A stretch of 64,000 nt of DNA, from assembly GCF_049675895.1 (NCBI RefSeq), contig NZ_CP183834.1, forward strand, positions 3,472,001 through 3,536,000, in the 5' to 3' direction. The DNA comes from Ampullimonas aquatilis (GTDB lineage Bacteria; Pseudomonadota; Gammaproteobacteria; Burkholderiales; Burkholderiaceae_D). A program made the position numbers and the translations under genes. Below are positions 37,190-46,602 of the stretch, piece by piece (position 1 is the stretch's first letter; every line of letters begins with the position of its first letter). Below the pieces are notes generated by a model that was not told the DNA's origin, searched no databases, and saw nothing but the letters and a program-made list of their open reading frames with translations.

Positions 37190-38782
37190 CTATTTTTGCG
37201 GCGTCAGAATGGTCGGCTTGGCTTCCGCCAATGTTTCTGGATAATCTCGACTGAAATGCAGCCCTCTGCTTTCATGTCGGGCCAAAGCACTGTCCACAAT
37301 CAACGAAGCCACATCAACCAGATTTCTCAGTTCCAGCAAATCTCGCGTCACGCGAAAGTTGGAATAAAACTCGGTGATCTCTTCACGCAGCAACTGCAAG
37401 CGATGTCGTGCTCGCTGCATGCGCTTTGTCGTACGCACAATGCCAACGTAGTTCCACATAAAGCGACGCAGCTCATCCCAGTTATTGGCAATGACGACTT
37501 CCTCGTCGGCATCACTCACGCGACTTTCATCCCATTCCGAAATAAGCGCCTGCGTCACAGTGGCTTGCCGCAAAATATCCATGGCCGCTGCCCGGCCTAA
37601 TACCAGGCATTCCAGCAAGGAATTCGAAGCCAGTCGATTGGCACCATGCAAACCGGTATACGCTGTTTCACCCACGGCATACAAGCCAGCAATATCGGTA
37701 CGACCGCTCATATCGGTCATCACTCCCCCACAGGTGTAATGCGCTGCTGGAACGACCGGAATCGGCTCCTTGGTGATATCAATACCAAATTCCAGGCATT
37801 TTGAATAAATCGTCGGAAAATGTTCTTTGATGAATTCAGGAGGACGATGACTGATGTCCAGATGTACATAGTCCAGGCCATGCTTTTTGATCTCAAAATC
37901 AATTGCGCGGGCCACAATATCGCGCGGGGCCAGTTCCAGACGATTGTCATGCCAGCTCATGAAACGCTTACCATGATCCACGCCCGCATTGGGCGGCAAC
38001 TTGAGTTGACCACCCTCGCCCCTGACCGCCTCACTAATCAGAAAAGACTTCGCATAAGGATGATAGAGACAGGTTGGATGAAACTGGATGAATTCCATAT
38101 TGGCAACTCGACAGCCAGCGCGCCAAGCCATCGCAATGCCATCACCAGTAGCCGTATCCGGGTTGGTTGTATAAAGATAAACCTTGCCCGCACCACCCGT
38201 CGCCAATACCGTCTGTGAGCAATTGATTGTCACAACCTTACCGGTCTCGGTATTTTGCACATAAACACCATAGCAACGACCCTGATCCAAACCGACCTTA
38301 TCGCCAGTAATCAGATCAATCGCCATATGATTTTCAAGCAGGGTAATATTGGGATGCTGATGGACCTGTTGCTCCAATGTCACCTGAACCGCATGACCCG
38401 TCGCATCGGCAGCATGAATGATACGACGAGCACTGTGGCCACCCTCACGAGTCAGATGAAATCCAAGTTCGGCTGTTTCGTCACGTGTAAAGGGTACGCC
38501 AAGACCGATCAACCATTCAATACTTTCCCTGGCATGCTCAACAATGAAACGTGTAGCAGGCTCGTCACAAAGCCCTGCACCTGCGATGAGTGTGTCATTG
38601 ACATGCTCATCAATACTATCCTGCGAATCCAGCACAGCGGCAATACCGCCTTGTGCCCAGTTACTGGCGCCATCCAACAAAGAACGTTTACAGATAACGG
38701 CGACTTTTTTATCGCGAGCCAAATTGAGTGCCACAGAAAGCCCGGCCAAGCCTCCGCCAATAATGACGATATCAAACAACAT
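37190..38782 (-). CDS. nadB: L-aspartate oxidase
   Basis: The 530-residue flavoenzyme starts with the FAD motif IIGGGLAGLSVALNLA and has the conserved SNWAQGGIAA, ATGHAVQVTLE and TCGGVMTDMSGRTDIAGLYAVGE segments. It oxidises L-aspartate to iminoaspartate, the substrate of NadA. It runs opposite to nadA-nadC and ends 58 bp from nadC, so the three genes form a compact convergent NAD cluster. Confidence 0.97.
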   Translation of the reverse strand: MLFDIVIIGGGLAGLSVALNLARDKKVAVICKRSLLDGASNWAQGGIAAVLDSQDSIDEHVNDTLIAGAGLCDEPATRFIVEHARESIEWLIGLGVPFTRDETAELGFHLTREGGHSARRIIHAADATGHAVQVTLEQQVHQHPNITLLENHMAIDLITGDKVGLDQGRCYGVYVQNTETGKVVTINCSQTVLATGGAGKVYLYTTNPDTATGDGIAMAWRAGCRVANMEFIQFHPTCLYHPYAKSFLISEAVRGEGGQLKLPPNAGVDHGKRFMSWHDNRLELAPRDIVARAIDFEIKKHGLDYVHLDISHRPPEFIKEHFPTIYSKCLEFGIDITKEPIPVVPAAHYTCGGVMTDMSGRTDIAGLYAVGETAYTGLHGANRLASNSLLECLVLGRAAAMDILRQATVTQALISEWDESRVSDADEEVVIANNWDELRRFMWNYVGIVRTTKRMQRARHRLQLLREEITEFYSNFRVTRDLLELRNLVDVASLIVDSALARHESRGLHFSRDYPETLAEAKPTILTPQK

Positions 38783-39103
38783 TATGATTATTGTAGTCAG
38801 TGATAAAACCGCATCATAGCTGGTATAAGAAAGAAGCTCAAAGCCTACTTAAGCAAAAAGCGCTACCAAGTAAATAACTCGATAGCGCTTTTCTTTTTTT
38901 ATTCACTAACTTTATTAACTAACAGAGCAAGTCGTTAGTATCTCCATTTTTTATTTTGCCGCTTTTAGTTGCGACATTTGTCTCCTACTACCTCTCCTCC
39001 CGAATTGCTTGCAACTTTAATATGACCATCTTAACGAAGACTTACATGCTTGTCAGCAAGCAGTAAGGAAAACCCTAGGAAACAAAAGCACTCTTTACAA
39101 AAA
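38783..39103. other. 321-bp gap between nadB and the secretion cluster
   Basis: It contains the hairpin listed next and otherwise an AT-rich region in which nadB's promoter should lie. No gene was recognised. Confidence 0.5.
38855..38900 (-). terminator. possible terminator of the gsp operon
   Basis: AAAAGCGCTA (38856-38865) and TAGCGCTTTT (38883-38892) form a 10-bp stem with a 17-nt loop. Minus-strand readers see GCGCTTTTTG after the second arm, and the plus strand sees a T-run, so it can act both ways. It lies about 200 bp after the last gsp-cluster gene, hence the low confidence. Confidence 0.45.
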
Positions 39104-39994
39104 TCACTCCTGGCTGTGGTCTTGGGCCTCATTGCCAGCCTCAACAGGGGCTGTACTAACCATGTCACCGAGTAACTGACGAACCACACCGACCAGACTT
39201 TCACGCGAATAAGGCTTGATCAAGTAAAAATTGATACGCAATCCCTTCATCTGTTCCTGCAAAGTAGCAGGACTGACCGAACTGATGATGACAATTGGCA
39301 CGTTCGCAAAACGCTCATCGGAGCGAACCCGACTGATCAGTTCCATGCCACCCATGCGCGGCATTTCCAGATCGGTAATCAAAATGTCCGGCAGTTCAAT
39401 TTCAAGCTTTTGCAAAGCATCCAGACCATCATTGGCCAGAATGACACTGAAACCATGTTGCTCCAAAGTCATCTTGGCAACACGCTGCGCCGTTCGAGAG
39501 TCCTCAACAACCATGACTAGCGGTAATGCCGCATCAGCTTCTGCCTGAGCCTTTTCTGTCGCTGAGTGACGGAAATCAACATCCTCACTCTCAATGGCAG
39601 AATAGGCATTGAAGAGTCCGGTCTTGTTTGGCAGTATGCTATCCGGATCCAGTTCAAAAGTGGCCGCAGGCGCAGCCTCCGGAGTATCCTCCTGTTGAAC
39701 AATCTCGTCAGCAGCCAAAGGCTTGGCCGTCAACGTTTTTTCTTTCAGCTCAAAAATACCGGTCTTCATGCTACCGATATCACGAGTCAATGCCCTTTCC
39801 AAAGCCTCGGTTGAAGCAACACGTTTATCAAGCTCCCGCAAATAACGCAGAAGATATTCAACCTCGCCCTTATGCTTTTGCCTGGATCGGAAAACATAGG
39901 CGCACAATAGCGCCAAACCGACCAGCAGCAACACCAGCAGGGCAACGACACCCCAAAGCAGTGAAATTAGATTATTAGCAACAATGTCGGTCAT
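39104..39994 (-). CDS. membrane-anchored receiver-domain protein downstream of gspE
   Basis: The 296-residue protein has one N-terminal membrane segment (about residues 10-33, LISLLWGVVALLVLLLVGLA), a short coiled-coil-like region (about 40-75), an acidic linker (95-155), and a C-terminal receiver domain (158-280) with E164/D165, phospho-acceptor Asp208 in ILITDLEMPRMGG and Lys260 in LIKPYS. No output domain follows. It begins 8 bp after the gspE stop and is probably co-transcribed with the secretion genes. It may tune the secretion system by a phosphorelay, which is inference; no kinase is present in the window near it. Confidence 0.85.
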   Translation of the reverse strand: MTDIVANNLISLLWGVVALLVLLLVGLALLCAYVFRSRQKHKGEVEYLLRYLRELDKRVASTEALERALTRDIGSMKTGIFELKEKTLTAKPLAADEIVQQEDTPEAAPAATFELDPDSILPNKTGLFNAYSAIESEDVDFRHSATEKAQAEADAALPLVMVVEDSRTAQRVAKMTLEQHGFSVILANDGLDALQKLEIELPDILITDLEMPRMGGMELISRVRSDERFANVPIVIISSVSPATLQEQMKGLRINFYLIKPYSRESLVGVVRQLLGDMVSTAPVEAGNEAQDHSQE

Positions 39995-40002
39995 CGCCTG
40001 TC

Positions 40003-41430
40003 CTAATCCCGGGTGACACGAATGACTTCTTCTGGCGAAGTCACACCAGAAACAATCCAGCGGGCACCATCCTGACGCATGGTACGCATACCTGCGCGAG
40101 TCGCAGCTCGACGTACTTCATGTTCACCATCGCCGTTATGAATCATCTGCCGGATAGCATCATTGATAACCAGCAATTCATAAACGCCGGTACGACCAGA
40201 ATAGCCACTCGTCGAGCATTTTTCGCAGCCGACCGGATGATAAAAACGTGCCGACCCAGCACGATTTTCTTCTCGCTTGCAATGTGGGCAAAGCTTACGA
40301 ACCAAGCGCTGTGCCAAGACTCCTAACAGACTGGAAGATAGCAAGAAGGGCTCAACGCCCATATCCACCAACCGGGTAATTGCCGAGACAGAGTCGTTGG
40401 TGTGCAGCGTGGCCAAAACCAAATGACCCGTCAATGATGCTTGCACAGCAATCTGCGCTGTTTCCAGATCACGAATTTCACCAATCATGATGATATCCGG
40501 ATCCTGCCGCAGGATCGCTCGCAAAGCCTTGGCAAAGGTCATGTCAATACGCGCGTTGACCTGAGTCTGCCCGACCCCATCGAGATCATATTCAATCGGA
40601 TCTTCTACCGTCATGATATTGCTAGTCGTCGCATCTTGACGAGACAATGCGGCATACAAAGTCGTCGTCTTACCTGAACCCGTTGGGCCGGTAACCAGAA
40701 TGATGCCATGCGGCTGTCTGGCCAAGGTATCAAAACTGGCCAAGGTATCTTCGCTCATACCCAGCGAAGCCAAATCAAGTTTGCCCGCATCCTTATCCAG
40801 CAAACGCAAGACAGCGCGCTCACCATGTCCAGTGGGCAGCGTGGAAACCCGTACATCCATGGGCTTACCACCGATTTTCAAGGTAATTCGACCATCCTGT
40901 GGCAAACGCTTTTCGGCAATATCCAGCTGCGCCATGATCTTGATCCGGGAAATCAAGGCGGCATGCAACTCACGCTTGGGGCGAACAATATCGCGCAACG
41001 TGCCATCAACGCGGAAACGTACTACTGAGGACTTTTCAAAAGGTTCAAGGTGAATATCCGAAGCATCTTCTCGTGCAGCCTGCGTCAGCAATGCATTCAT
41101 CATCCGAATGATTGGCGCATCATCATCCGCTTCTAGCAGATCCTCAATCTGTGGGATCTCCTGCATCAACCGAGAAAGATCTAAATTGGCCTCAACCTCA
41201 CCGACCACATTAGCCGCACTGGATTCACCGGCCGAATAGACGCGCGCCAACGCAGAGTCAAACTCCGCACGAGATACCTTTTTGGGAGGAGGTACACGAA
41301 ACTGAACCATGCGCTGCAGTTCAGCCAGTGCCGACATCGGCGTATTCTCTGTCACCAGCAACTCATTATTGGCGATATTGAGTAACACTCCCTGATCGCG
41401 GGCAAAGCTATATGGAATCTGCGTGATCAT
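40003..41430 (-). CDS. gspE: type II secretion ATPase GspE
   Basis: The 475-residue ATPase has Walker A GPTGSGKTTTLYAAL (248-255), the Asp box, Walker B PDIIMIGEIRDLETA, a His box and the tetracysteine zinc motif (CPHC ... CEKC) near 385-410. N-terminal residues resemble GspE-type rather than PilB. It powers the secretion pseudopilus at the inner membrane. It follows gspD after 20 bp. No gspF is found after it; a membrane-anchored receiver protein occupies that place. Confidence 0.95.
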   Translation of the reverse strand: MITQIPYSFARDQGVLLNIANNELLVTENTPMSALAELQRMVQFRVPPPKKVSRAEFDSALARVYSAGESSAANVVGEVEANLDLSRLMQEIPQIEDLLEADDDAPIIRMMNALLTQAAREDASDIHLEPFEKSSVVRFRVDGTLRDIVRPKRELHAALISRIKIMAQLDIAEKRLPQDGRITLKIGGKPMDVRVSTLPTGHGERAVLRLLDKDAGKLDLASLGMSEDTLASFDTLARQPHGIILVTGPTGSGKTTTLYAALSRQDATTSNIMTVEDPIEYDLDGVGQTQVNARIDMTFAKALRAILRQDPDIIMIGEIRDLETAQIAVQASLTGHLVLATLHTNDSVSAITRLVDMGVEPFLLSSSLLGVLAQRLVRKLCPHCKREENRAGSARFYHPVGCEKCSTSGYSGRTGVYELLVINDAIRQMIHNGDGEHEVRRAATRAGMRTMRQDGARWIVSGVTSPEEVIRVTRD

Positions 41431-41450
41431 GGCTCAACTCTGGTCATTAA

Positions 41451-43985
41451 CTATCTTATTTGTTGTGTGGACAAGCCCATGCGATTAAGCACATCCTTGA
41501 CAGAGTTTAGTTCAGAACGCTCCGATGAAACCCGCACGCGGTGTAACTGTGCGCTGATGCCGCTGTAAGTTTGCACATAGGCATTCAAGCCCTTTTCCTT
41601 AAGCTTGCTTTCCAGCATATTGGCTTTTTCAATATCCGTAAAAGCCGCTACCTGCAAAATAACGGGAGTAGGGCCACGTCCCGCCGTATTACTAGCAGGC
41701 AAGGGCACGACAACATTATCCACAGGCGCTATTTCAATGGGTGCTACGGGTATCACTGGCGTTGATACGGCAGGCTCTGGAATACTTGGCTTCGGTGTCG
41801 GGACATCAATCACACCAGCGTCTTTCACGACGGCTTCCTGGGTGATTGGAACCGGTGCTTTTGGTGCCTGCGGTAATGAAACCGACTTCAAATTGGTCGC
41901 TAACGGTGGTGGCGCAGCCAATGGCTGATTACCCAACAACCAGGAGTCACTACGATTGCTCAACGCCTGATTACGAATGAATTCATAGCGATCGCCCAGC
42001 AAACTGTCACTCGCCTCGGCGGTACGCATCACATAAGGGCGCAAGAAAACCATGAGGTTGGTCTTGGAACGCTTACGAATATCGGAACGGAACAAGGCAC
42101 CAAACACAGGAATACTTTGCAGACCCGGAACACCATCACGGCTATCCGAGGTCTGATCCTGCATCAAGCCACCCAGCACGATGGTCTGGCCATCATCCAC
42201 AATGACATTGGACTCAATGGAGCGCTTATTGGTAATGATCCCTGCAGAATTGGTGGTGCTCTGAACACTTGAGCTCTCCTGGTAAATCTGCAGCTTGACT
42301 GCACCGCCTTCAGAAATTTGCGGTTTGACCTTCAACGTCAAACCCACATCTTTACGTTCAATCGTCTGAAAAGGTGAAGTCGTAGAAGTTGACGTGCCCG
42401 TTGTCGTATATTGGCCCGTGACAAATGGTACGTTTTGACCAACAACAATTTTTGCCTCTTCGTTATCCAGCGTCAATAAATTCGGTGTCGACAAAATATT
42501 TGCTTTGGCATCGGTTTCCAGTGCGCGGGCCAGCAAACCCAGATTGGTAAATGTGGTGCCAGCAATAGTCAATGAACCTTTAACAACACCAATATTGAGA
42601 CCATTACTCAAAGAGGTAATGTCCTTGGTTGCACCAATCAGATTGGTACCGGCAGAAGATGAACCAAAATTGGTACCACCGATGACGCTAGTTGAAGAGT
42701 TGGTCAAACCAGTCAGGTTTTGCCACTGAATACCAAACTCGGCCAACTTGTCGGCCGTGACTTCAACAATCAATGCTTCAATAAAAACCTGGGCACGTCT
42801 TGCATCCAGGCGATCAATAATATCGCGCATATTGCGATAGATTGGTTCTGGCGCAGTGATGATGAGCGTATTGGTTGCCGCATCGGCTTGAATCATGCCA
42901 CCTGCGCCAGCCACCAAACCATTATTACTATTGCTGCTAGAGCCAAAATTGCTAGCCTGGCTACCACCTAGTGTACCCGTCTGCTGATTGGACGAGGCAC
43001 TAAAAGAAGTTGAAGAATTGCTCGTGGTGTTATTGCTGCCAGAAGAGTCTGCAGCAACGATTGCTCGCAGTGTTTGCGCCAACTTCACAGCCTCAGCATT
43101 TTTGAGGTAGACCACATGCATATTGCTGCCGGAAGCCGAGGGCGTATCCAATTTAGCAACCAAGCCACGCGCCAAGGCTAGTCGAGCAGGATTGGCGGCG
43201 CGAATCAACAATGAGTTGGTGCGGGAATCCGCCAAAATATTGACCTTCTGGCTACCATCGGGTGCTGCCCCTGCTGCTGCAGTACGCGTCTCGTCCAGCA
43301 ATCGATTCAACATGGCGGCCATATCAAGCGCCACCCCATTCTTGACTGGAATCACTTCCAGATCGCTACCCGCAGGTGTATCAACTGCGGCAATGATTTT
43401 GGCAATGCGGTTCAGGTTGTCGGCATAGTCAGTGATGACCAGCGTGTTGTTACCAGGATAGGCATTGATGGTGTTATTTGGCGCAATCAGGGGGCGCAAA
43501 ACGGGTACCAGATTATTGGCCGACTCATAGTTGAGCCTGAATACCTGAGTAATAATCTGGTCTCCGGCCAATTTGCCTGAGCGTCCCGCCTGCAACGGCG
43601 AGGACTGCAGTTTGGCATCATTCTCTGGCAGCACTTTAAGCAAACCACCACTCTCAACAATCGTAAAACCCTGCAGGCGCAGTGCGGATAACAACGTTTG
43701 GTAGGCTTGCTGCTTGGTGACAGGTTTTTCGGAAACCAGATTGAGCGTACCCTTGACGCGAGGATCAATCAAAAAATTTTTATTGGAATAATGACCAATT
43801 GCCTTGATGACCGCTTCCAGATCAGCGTTGACAAAATTAAGCGTGACCATTTCTTCTGCTGCATTGGCAGATTCCACAAACAGGGCGGAAAATGAAGGTG
43901 CTGCCACCGTAGCAATCAGCAATCTGATGGCCCAGTGAATACTGCTTTCCTTCAATTGTGTACTTAACCTTTTTTGAGGTTTCAT
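41451..43985 (-). CDS. gspD: type II secretion secretin GspD with C-terminal SPOR-like domain
   Basis: The 844-residue protein has a signal peptide (ends near ESANAAEE), N0/N1/N2-type domains (about 45-390), a Ser/Asn-rich spacer near 310-350, and the secretin core (about 395-670: VFIEALIVEV, VPGLQSIPVFGALFRS, TNLMVFLRPYV). The usual pilotin-binding S-domain is missing. Instead a Pro-rich linker (about 690-765) leads to a domain of about 72 residues (771-842) with VILQVAAFTDIEKANMLESK and LHRVRVSS, a good match to SPOR peptidoglycan-binding repeats. GspD forms the outer-membrane channel. This C-terminus is unusual. Confidence 0.93.
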   Translation of the reverse strand: MKPQKRLSTQLKESSIHWAIRLLIATVAAPSFSALFVESANAAEEMVTLNFVNADLEAVIKAIGHYSNKNFLIDPRVKGTLNLVSEKPVTKQQAYQTLLSALRLQGFTIVESGGLLKVLPENDAKLQSSPLQAGRSGKLAGDQIITQVFRLNYESANNLVPVLRPLIAPNNTINAYPGNNTLVITDYADNLNRIAKIIAAVDTPAGSDLEVIPVKNGVALDMAAMLNRLLDETRTAAAGAAPDGSQKVNILADSRTNSLLIRAANPARLALARGLVAKLDTPSASGSNMHVVYLKNAEAVKLAQTLRAIVAADSSGSNNTTSNSSTSFSASSNQQTGTLGGSQASNFGSSSNSNNGLVAGAGGMIQADAATNTLIITAPEPIYRNMRDIIDRLDARRAQVFIEALIVEVTADKLAEFGIQWQNLTGLTNSSTSVIGGTNFGSSSAGTNLIGATKDITSLSNGLNIGVVKGSLTIAGTTFTNLGLLARALETDAKANILSTPNLLTLDNEEAKIVVGQNVPFVTGQYTTTGTSTSTTSPFQTIERKDVGLTLKVKPQISEGGAVKLQIYQESSSVQSTTNSAGIITNKRSIESNVIVDDGQTIVLGGLMQDQTSDSRDGVPGLQSIPVFGALFRSDIRKRSKTNLMVFLRPYVMRTAEASDSLLGDRYEFIRNQALSNRSDSWLLGNQPLAAPPPLATNLKSVSLPQAPKAPVPITQEAVVKDAGVIDVPTPKPSIPEPAVSTPVIPVAPIEIAPVDNVVVPLPASNTAGRGPTPVILQVAAFTDIEKANMLESKLKEKGLNAYVQTYSGISAQLHRVRVSSERSELNSVKDVLNRMGLSTQQIR

Positions 43986-44021
43986 TCTGACTCTTTCAAA
44001 TGGGCGCTCTGTCGAAACGCC

Positions 44022-44855
44022 TTAAAACTTCAGCGAGACCGCATCCAATGTGGTCCGTTTACCCAACAAACTGAGCAAACTACTCAAGCTCGGTTCATAA
44101 CCTGCTGCGGCCTTGGCCTCACCATCAAACTGCAACGCACCCGTTGCCCATGACCCGGCTCCGGTAATTAACAAGGCTCCTGACCGCGTCTGCACATTCA
44201 TCGTGCGACTCGACAACATCAACATCGCTGTGTAGTCCCCTAAAGGACTGACCGGAGACAGCGCTGTTGAAATCTGACTGATATTGACAGTCACCACACC
44301 CTGCGGTGCAATCTTTTGACCCAGTGTCAGTCTATCCCAGTTCAGCGCCACCAAACCTTTCGGCTTAAATGTATTAAACGGTGTTCCCAAACCCGTCAGG
44401 AGCTCAGCGGGCAATCTGATCTGCCCAGGCTCCACGACAACCTCATTCAATCCTAAAACCAATTTGACTGGTGCCGGCATCATCTCCGTATGTACCAGCT
44501 CAGCCTGTAACTTTCCTGAAAAAACCGAAAAAGGATCAATCTTCCACTTCAACAAACCTGGCAATACCAAACCGGTCAAACGTTTACGTCGGCCATCGCG
44601 CACTTCGTTCAAAGCATTCAAACCATTTTCTGACAGACCCAGCATGGCCTCACCTTGCCAGACCGTACCATGCGCGTGAGCCAGCACAACCCGGCCATCC
44701 GAGTGCTCCAGAACCGCATCGGCAACCCAGGTTGCCGGAAAAAAAACCAGCAACACCATGAGCACTGCCAGCATACTCAGAATAATACCGATAAGGACAG
44801 TAAATATTCTTCCCGAGCTGCGCGATTGTATCGGACTCCCCGCCAACTTCATCAC
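44022..44855 (-). CDS. gspN: type II secretion protein GspN
   Basis: The 277-residue protein has an N-terminal membrane helix (about 17-40) and a periplasmic domain with the GspN-type segments HAHGTVWQGEAMLGLS and PAPVKLVLG. GspN is an accessory protein not found in all type II systems. Its start overlaps the gspM stop (ATGA). Confidence 0.8.
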   Translation of the reverse strand: MMKLAGSPIQSRSSGRIFTVLIGIILSMLAVLMVLLVFFPATWVADAVLEHSDGRVVLAHAHGTVWQGEAMLGLSENGLNALNEVRDGRRKRLTGLVLPGLLKWKIDPFSVFSGKLQAELVHTEMMPAPVKLVLGLNEVVVEPGQIRLPAELLTGLGTPFNTFKPKGLVALNWDRLTLGQKIAPQGVVTVNISQISTALSPVSPLGDYTAMLMLSSRTMNVQTRSGALLITGAGSWATGALQFDGEAKAAAGYEPSLSSLLSLLGKRTTLDAVSLKF

Positions 44856-45382
44856 GAATCCGCACTAGCCGACTTCAGCCAGCACCCAACTGATACCACA
44901 CCAGGTGACGGCGTCGCTCCATCCATCTTTTTAATCGTCGCCTTGACGACCAATACACCCAACTCTGCCTGGTTAATGCGCAACCACTCCAGCCACTTGG
45001 CAAAAGCCACCTCGGACAACTCAACATGCACCAAATCACTTTCCTGAATGACTTTGGCATTAAAGCCCTGACGGGTCAAACTGCCGGCTATGGCTTCTTT
45101 AAGTTGATTGGCTGGCACCGAAATAGGTTTGCTACCTGAACGCAAACCCATGGCCTGTTTAGCTAAACCCGCCATTTCAGCGGCCTGACTACGCAACGGT
45201 GGTAATTCCTTGTTAAGACGTGCAACACCAGTTTGAGCCGGATCATAAAGCAAACCATAGATCAGACCGATTGCTATCACCGAAGCAGCAATCAGCAGCA
45301 TGCGCTGTTCACGGCCCGTGCGACTATTCCAATAAGTTTGCCAGCGACTCATATTGGCTTGAATCAGTGGGTGTTTAAACAT
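44852..45382 (-). CDS. gspM: type II secretion protein GspM
   Basis: I choose ATG 45382, which overlaps the gspL stop as TAATG and gives about 176 residues; an ATG at 45406 is also possible. It has an N-terminal cytoplasmic part, one membrane helix (LLIAASVIAIGLIYGLL) and a ferredoxin-like periplasmic domain. It is part of the inner-membrane platform with GspL. Confidence 0.88.
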   Translation of the reverse strand: MFKHPLIQANMSRWQTYWNSRTGREQRMLLIAASVIAIGLIYGLLYDPAQTGVARLNKELPPLRSQAAEMAGLAKQAMGLRSGSKPISVPANQLKEAIAGSLTRQGFNAKVIQESDLVHVELSEVAFAKWLEWLRINQAELGVLVVKATIKKMDGATPSPGVVSVGCWLKSASADS

Positions 45383-46602
45383 TAGCTGCCCCACCGAATC
45401 TGCCAAACCGATTTATTACCAGCCTGAACTGCCGCCGGACTGCCAGACAAACCTTCCTGCGTCAGACTGGATTGCAATTGTTCATTGGCTGGCTCTTTGA
45501 CAAACGTCACCGTCAGCACATCATTGCGATATTCAAAACTCTCAATCATCGGATCGGTTCCGGGGCTCAATTTATTAACCGCATTACCCAGACGCGCCAA
45601 CATCGCGATCATGTCTTTGCTACTGGCGCCACCCACTTGTTTGCCGGTCAGCTCAACAATGCCACGCCGCATTTGCACCAATGGGTCGACCACCACCGAA
45701 ATTTGTGGAAAAGCCTCTTTGAAAGTTTGCGCCATTTCTTCCGCCAGCGCACTTTTTTCACTGCGCAAGATGGCCCATTGCGTTTGCAAGCCGACGATAT
45801 GCAAAACCACCAAACCGGCGGCCAGGCCAAGTGGCCAGCGCCATGTCTTGATCCAGTTTTCTTTTGGTTTCTGGCTACGTGCACCCTGAATAAATTCAAA
45901 CTGACAAAAATTGATGGGTGATTTGAGGCAACCATCAATCCAGTCTTTGGCACTCATTTCAACCCGTTGCATTTCTGTTGGATCAATTTGTCCCTGCACC
46001 GCGACCCACTCAAGCCAGCCGGCCAGTGTCTCTTCTGACGAATTGAAACCCAGACCGGTCGCCGGATTCATCCGTGCAGAACAAGAGAACGCGCCGTCTT
46101 CCAGTTCCGACACAATGTAATTAATACCACCACGGATATTGCATGGAATACACAACGCTTCAGGAACCGCGCGCGCGACTTTATAGCCACGATCCGAAAA
46201 CAGCTGCAACACCTGGGTGAACCACAAGCGATCAATCGCCCCCATGGTGCGGGCTTGCGGCGGCATTTGCTTTGGATCGACCGGGCTAATGGCCATATGC
46301 ACGGTATTGACATCCGTCAGCAGCTGATCTTCCATCGCATTGGACAATGCCGCCTTGAGCTTGTTACCACTCAAACTGGCCGGCAATAACGACTCTTGCA
46401 GCGTGACATCACTACCAGAAAAAATCAGGATGGCTTCATCGGCCTTGGGCAGATCAGCCAGTTGCGCAGCGCCCGTCTGCTCAATTTGCAGTGGCAGCTT
46501 TTTTTCGGTACGCGCCAAAATAAACAGAAACTGACTATTGATAGTCAGTGTCGTTGCATCAGTCAGCCGCGGTGGAATCCGGACATAGAGTTGCAGGCTC
46601 AC
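45382..46602 (-). CDS. gspL: type II secretion protein GspL
   Basis: The 406-residue protein has the actin-like cytoplasmic domain typical of GspL (about 1-260), a membrane helix (WRWPLGLAAGLVVLHIVGLQ) and a periplasmic ferredoxin-like domain. It binds GspE and GspM. It overlaps gspK by 4 nt (ATGA). Confidence 0.9.
   Translation of the reverse strand: MSLQLYVRIPPRLTDATTLTINSQFLFILARTEKKLPLQIEQTGAAQLADLPKADEAILIFSGSDVTLQESLLPASLSGNKLKAALSNAMEDQLLTDVNTVHMAISPVDPKQMPPQARTMGAIDRLWFTQVLQLFSDRGYKVARAVPEALCIPCNIRGGINYIVSELEDGAFSCSARMNPATGLGFNSSEETLAGWLEWVAVQGQIDPTEMQRVEMSAKDWIDGCLKSPINFCQFEFIQGARSQKPKENWIKTWRWPLGLAAGLVVLHIVGLQTQWAILRSEKSALAEEMAQTFKEAFPQISVVVDPLVQMRRGIVELTGKQVGGASSKDMIAMLARLGNAVNKLSPGTDPMIESFEYRNDVLTVTFVKEPANEQLQSSLTQEGLSGSPAAVQAGNKSVWQIRWGS

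Noticed and set aside
39104..39994. The gene after gspE could have been gspF
   Set aside because: GspF has about 400 residues and three membrane helices. This protein has one helix and a receiver domain with all its conserved residues.
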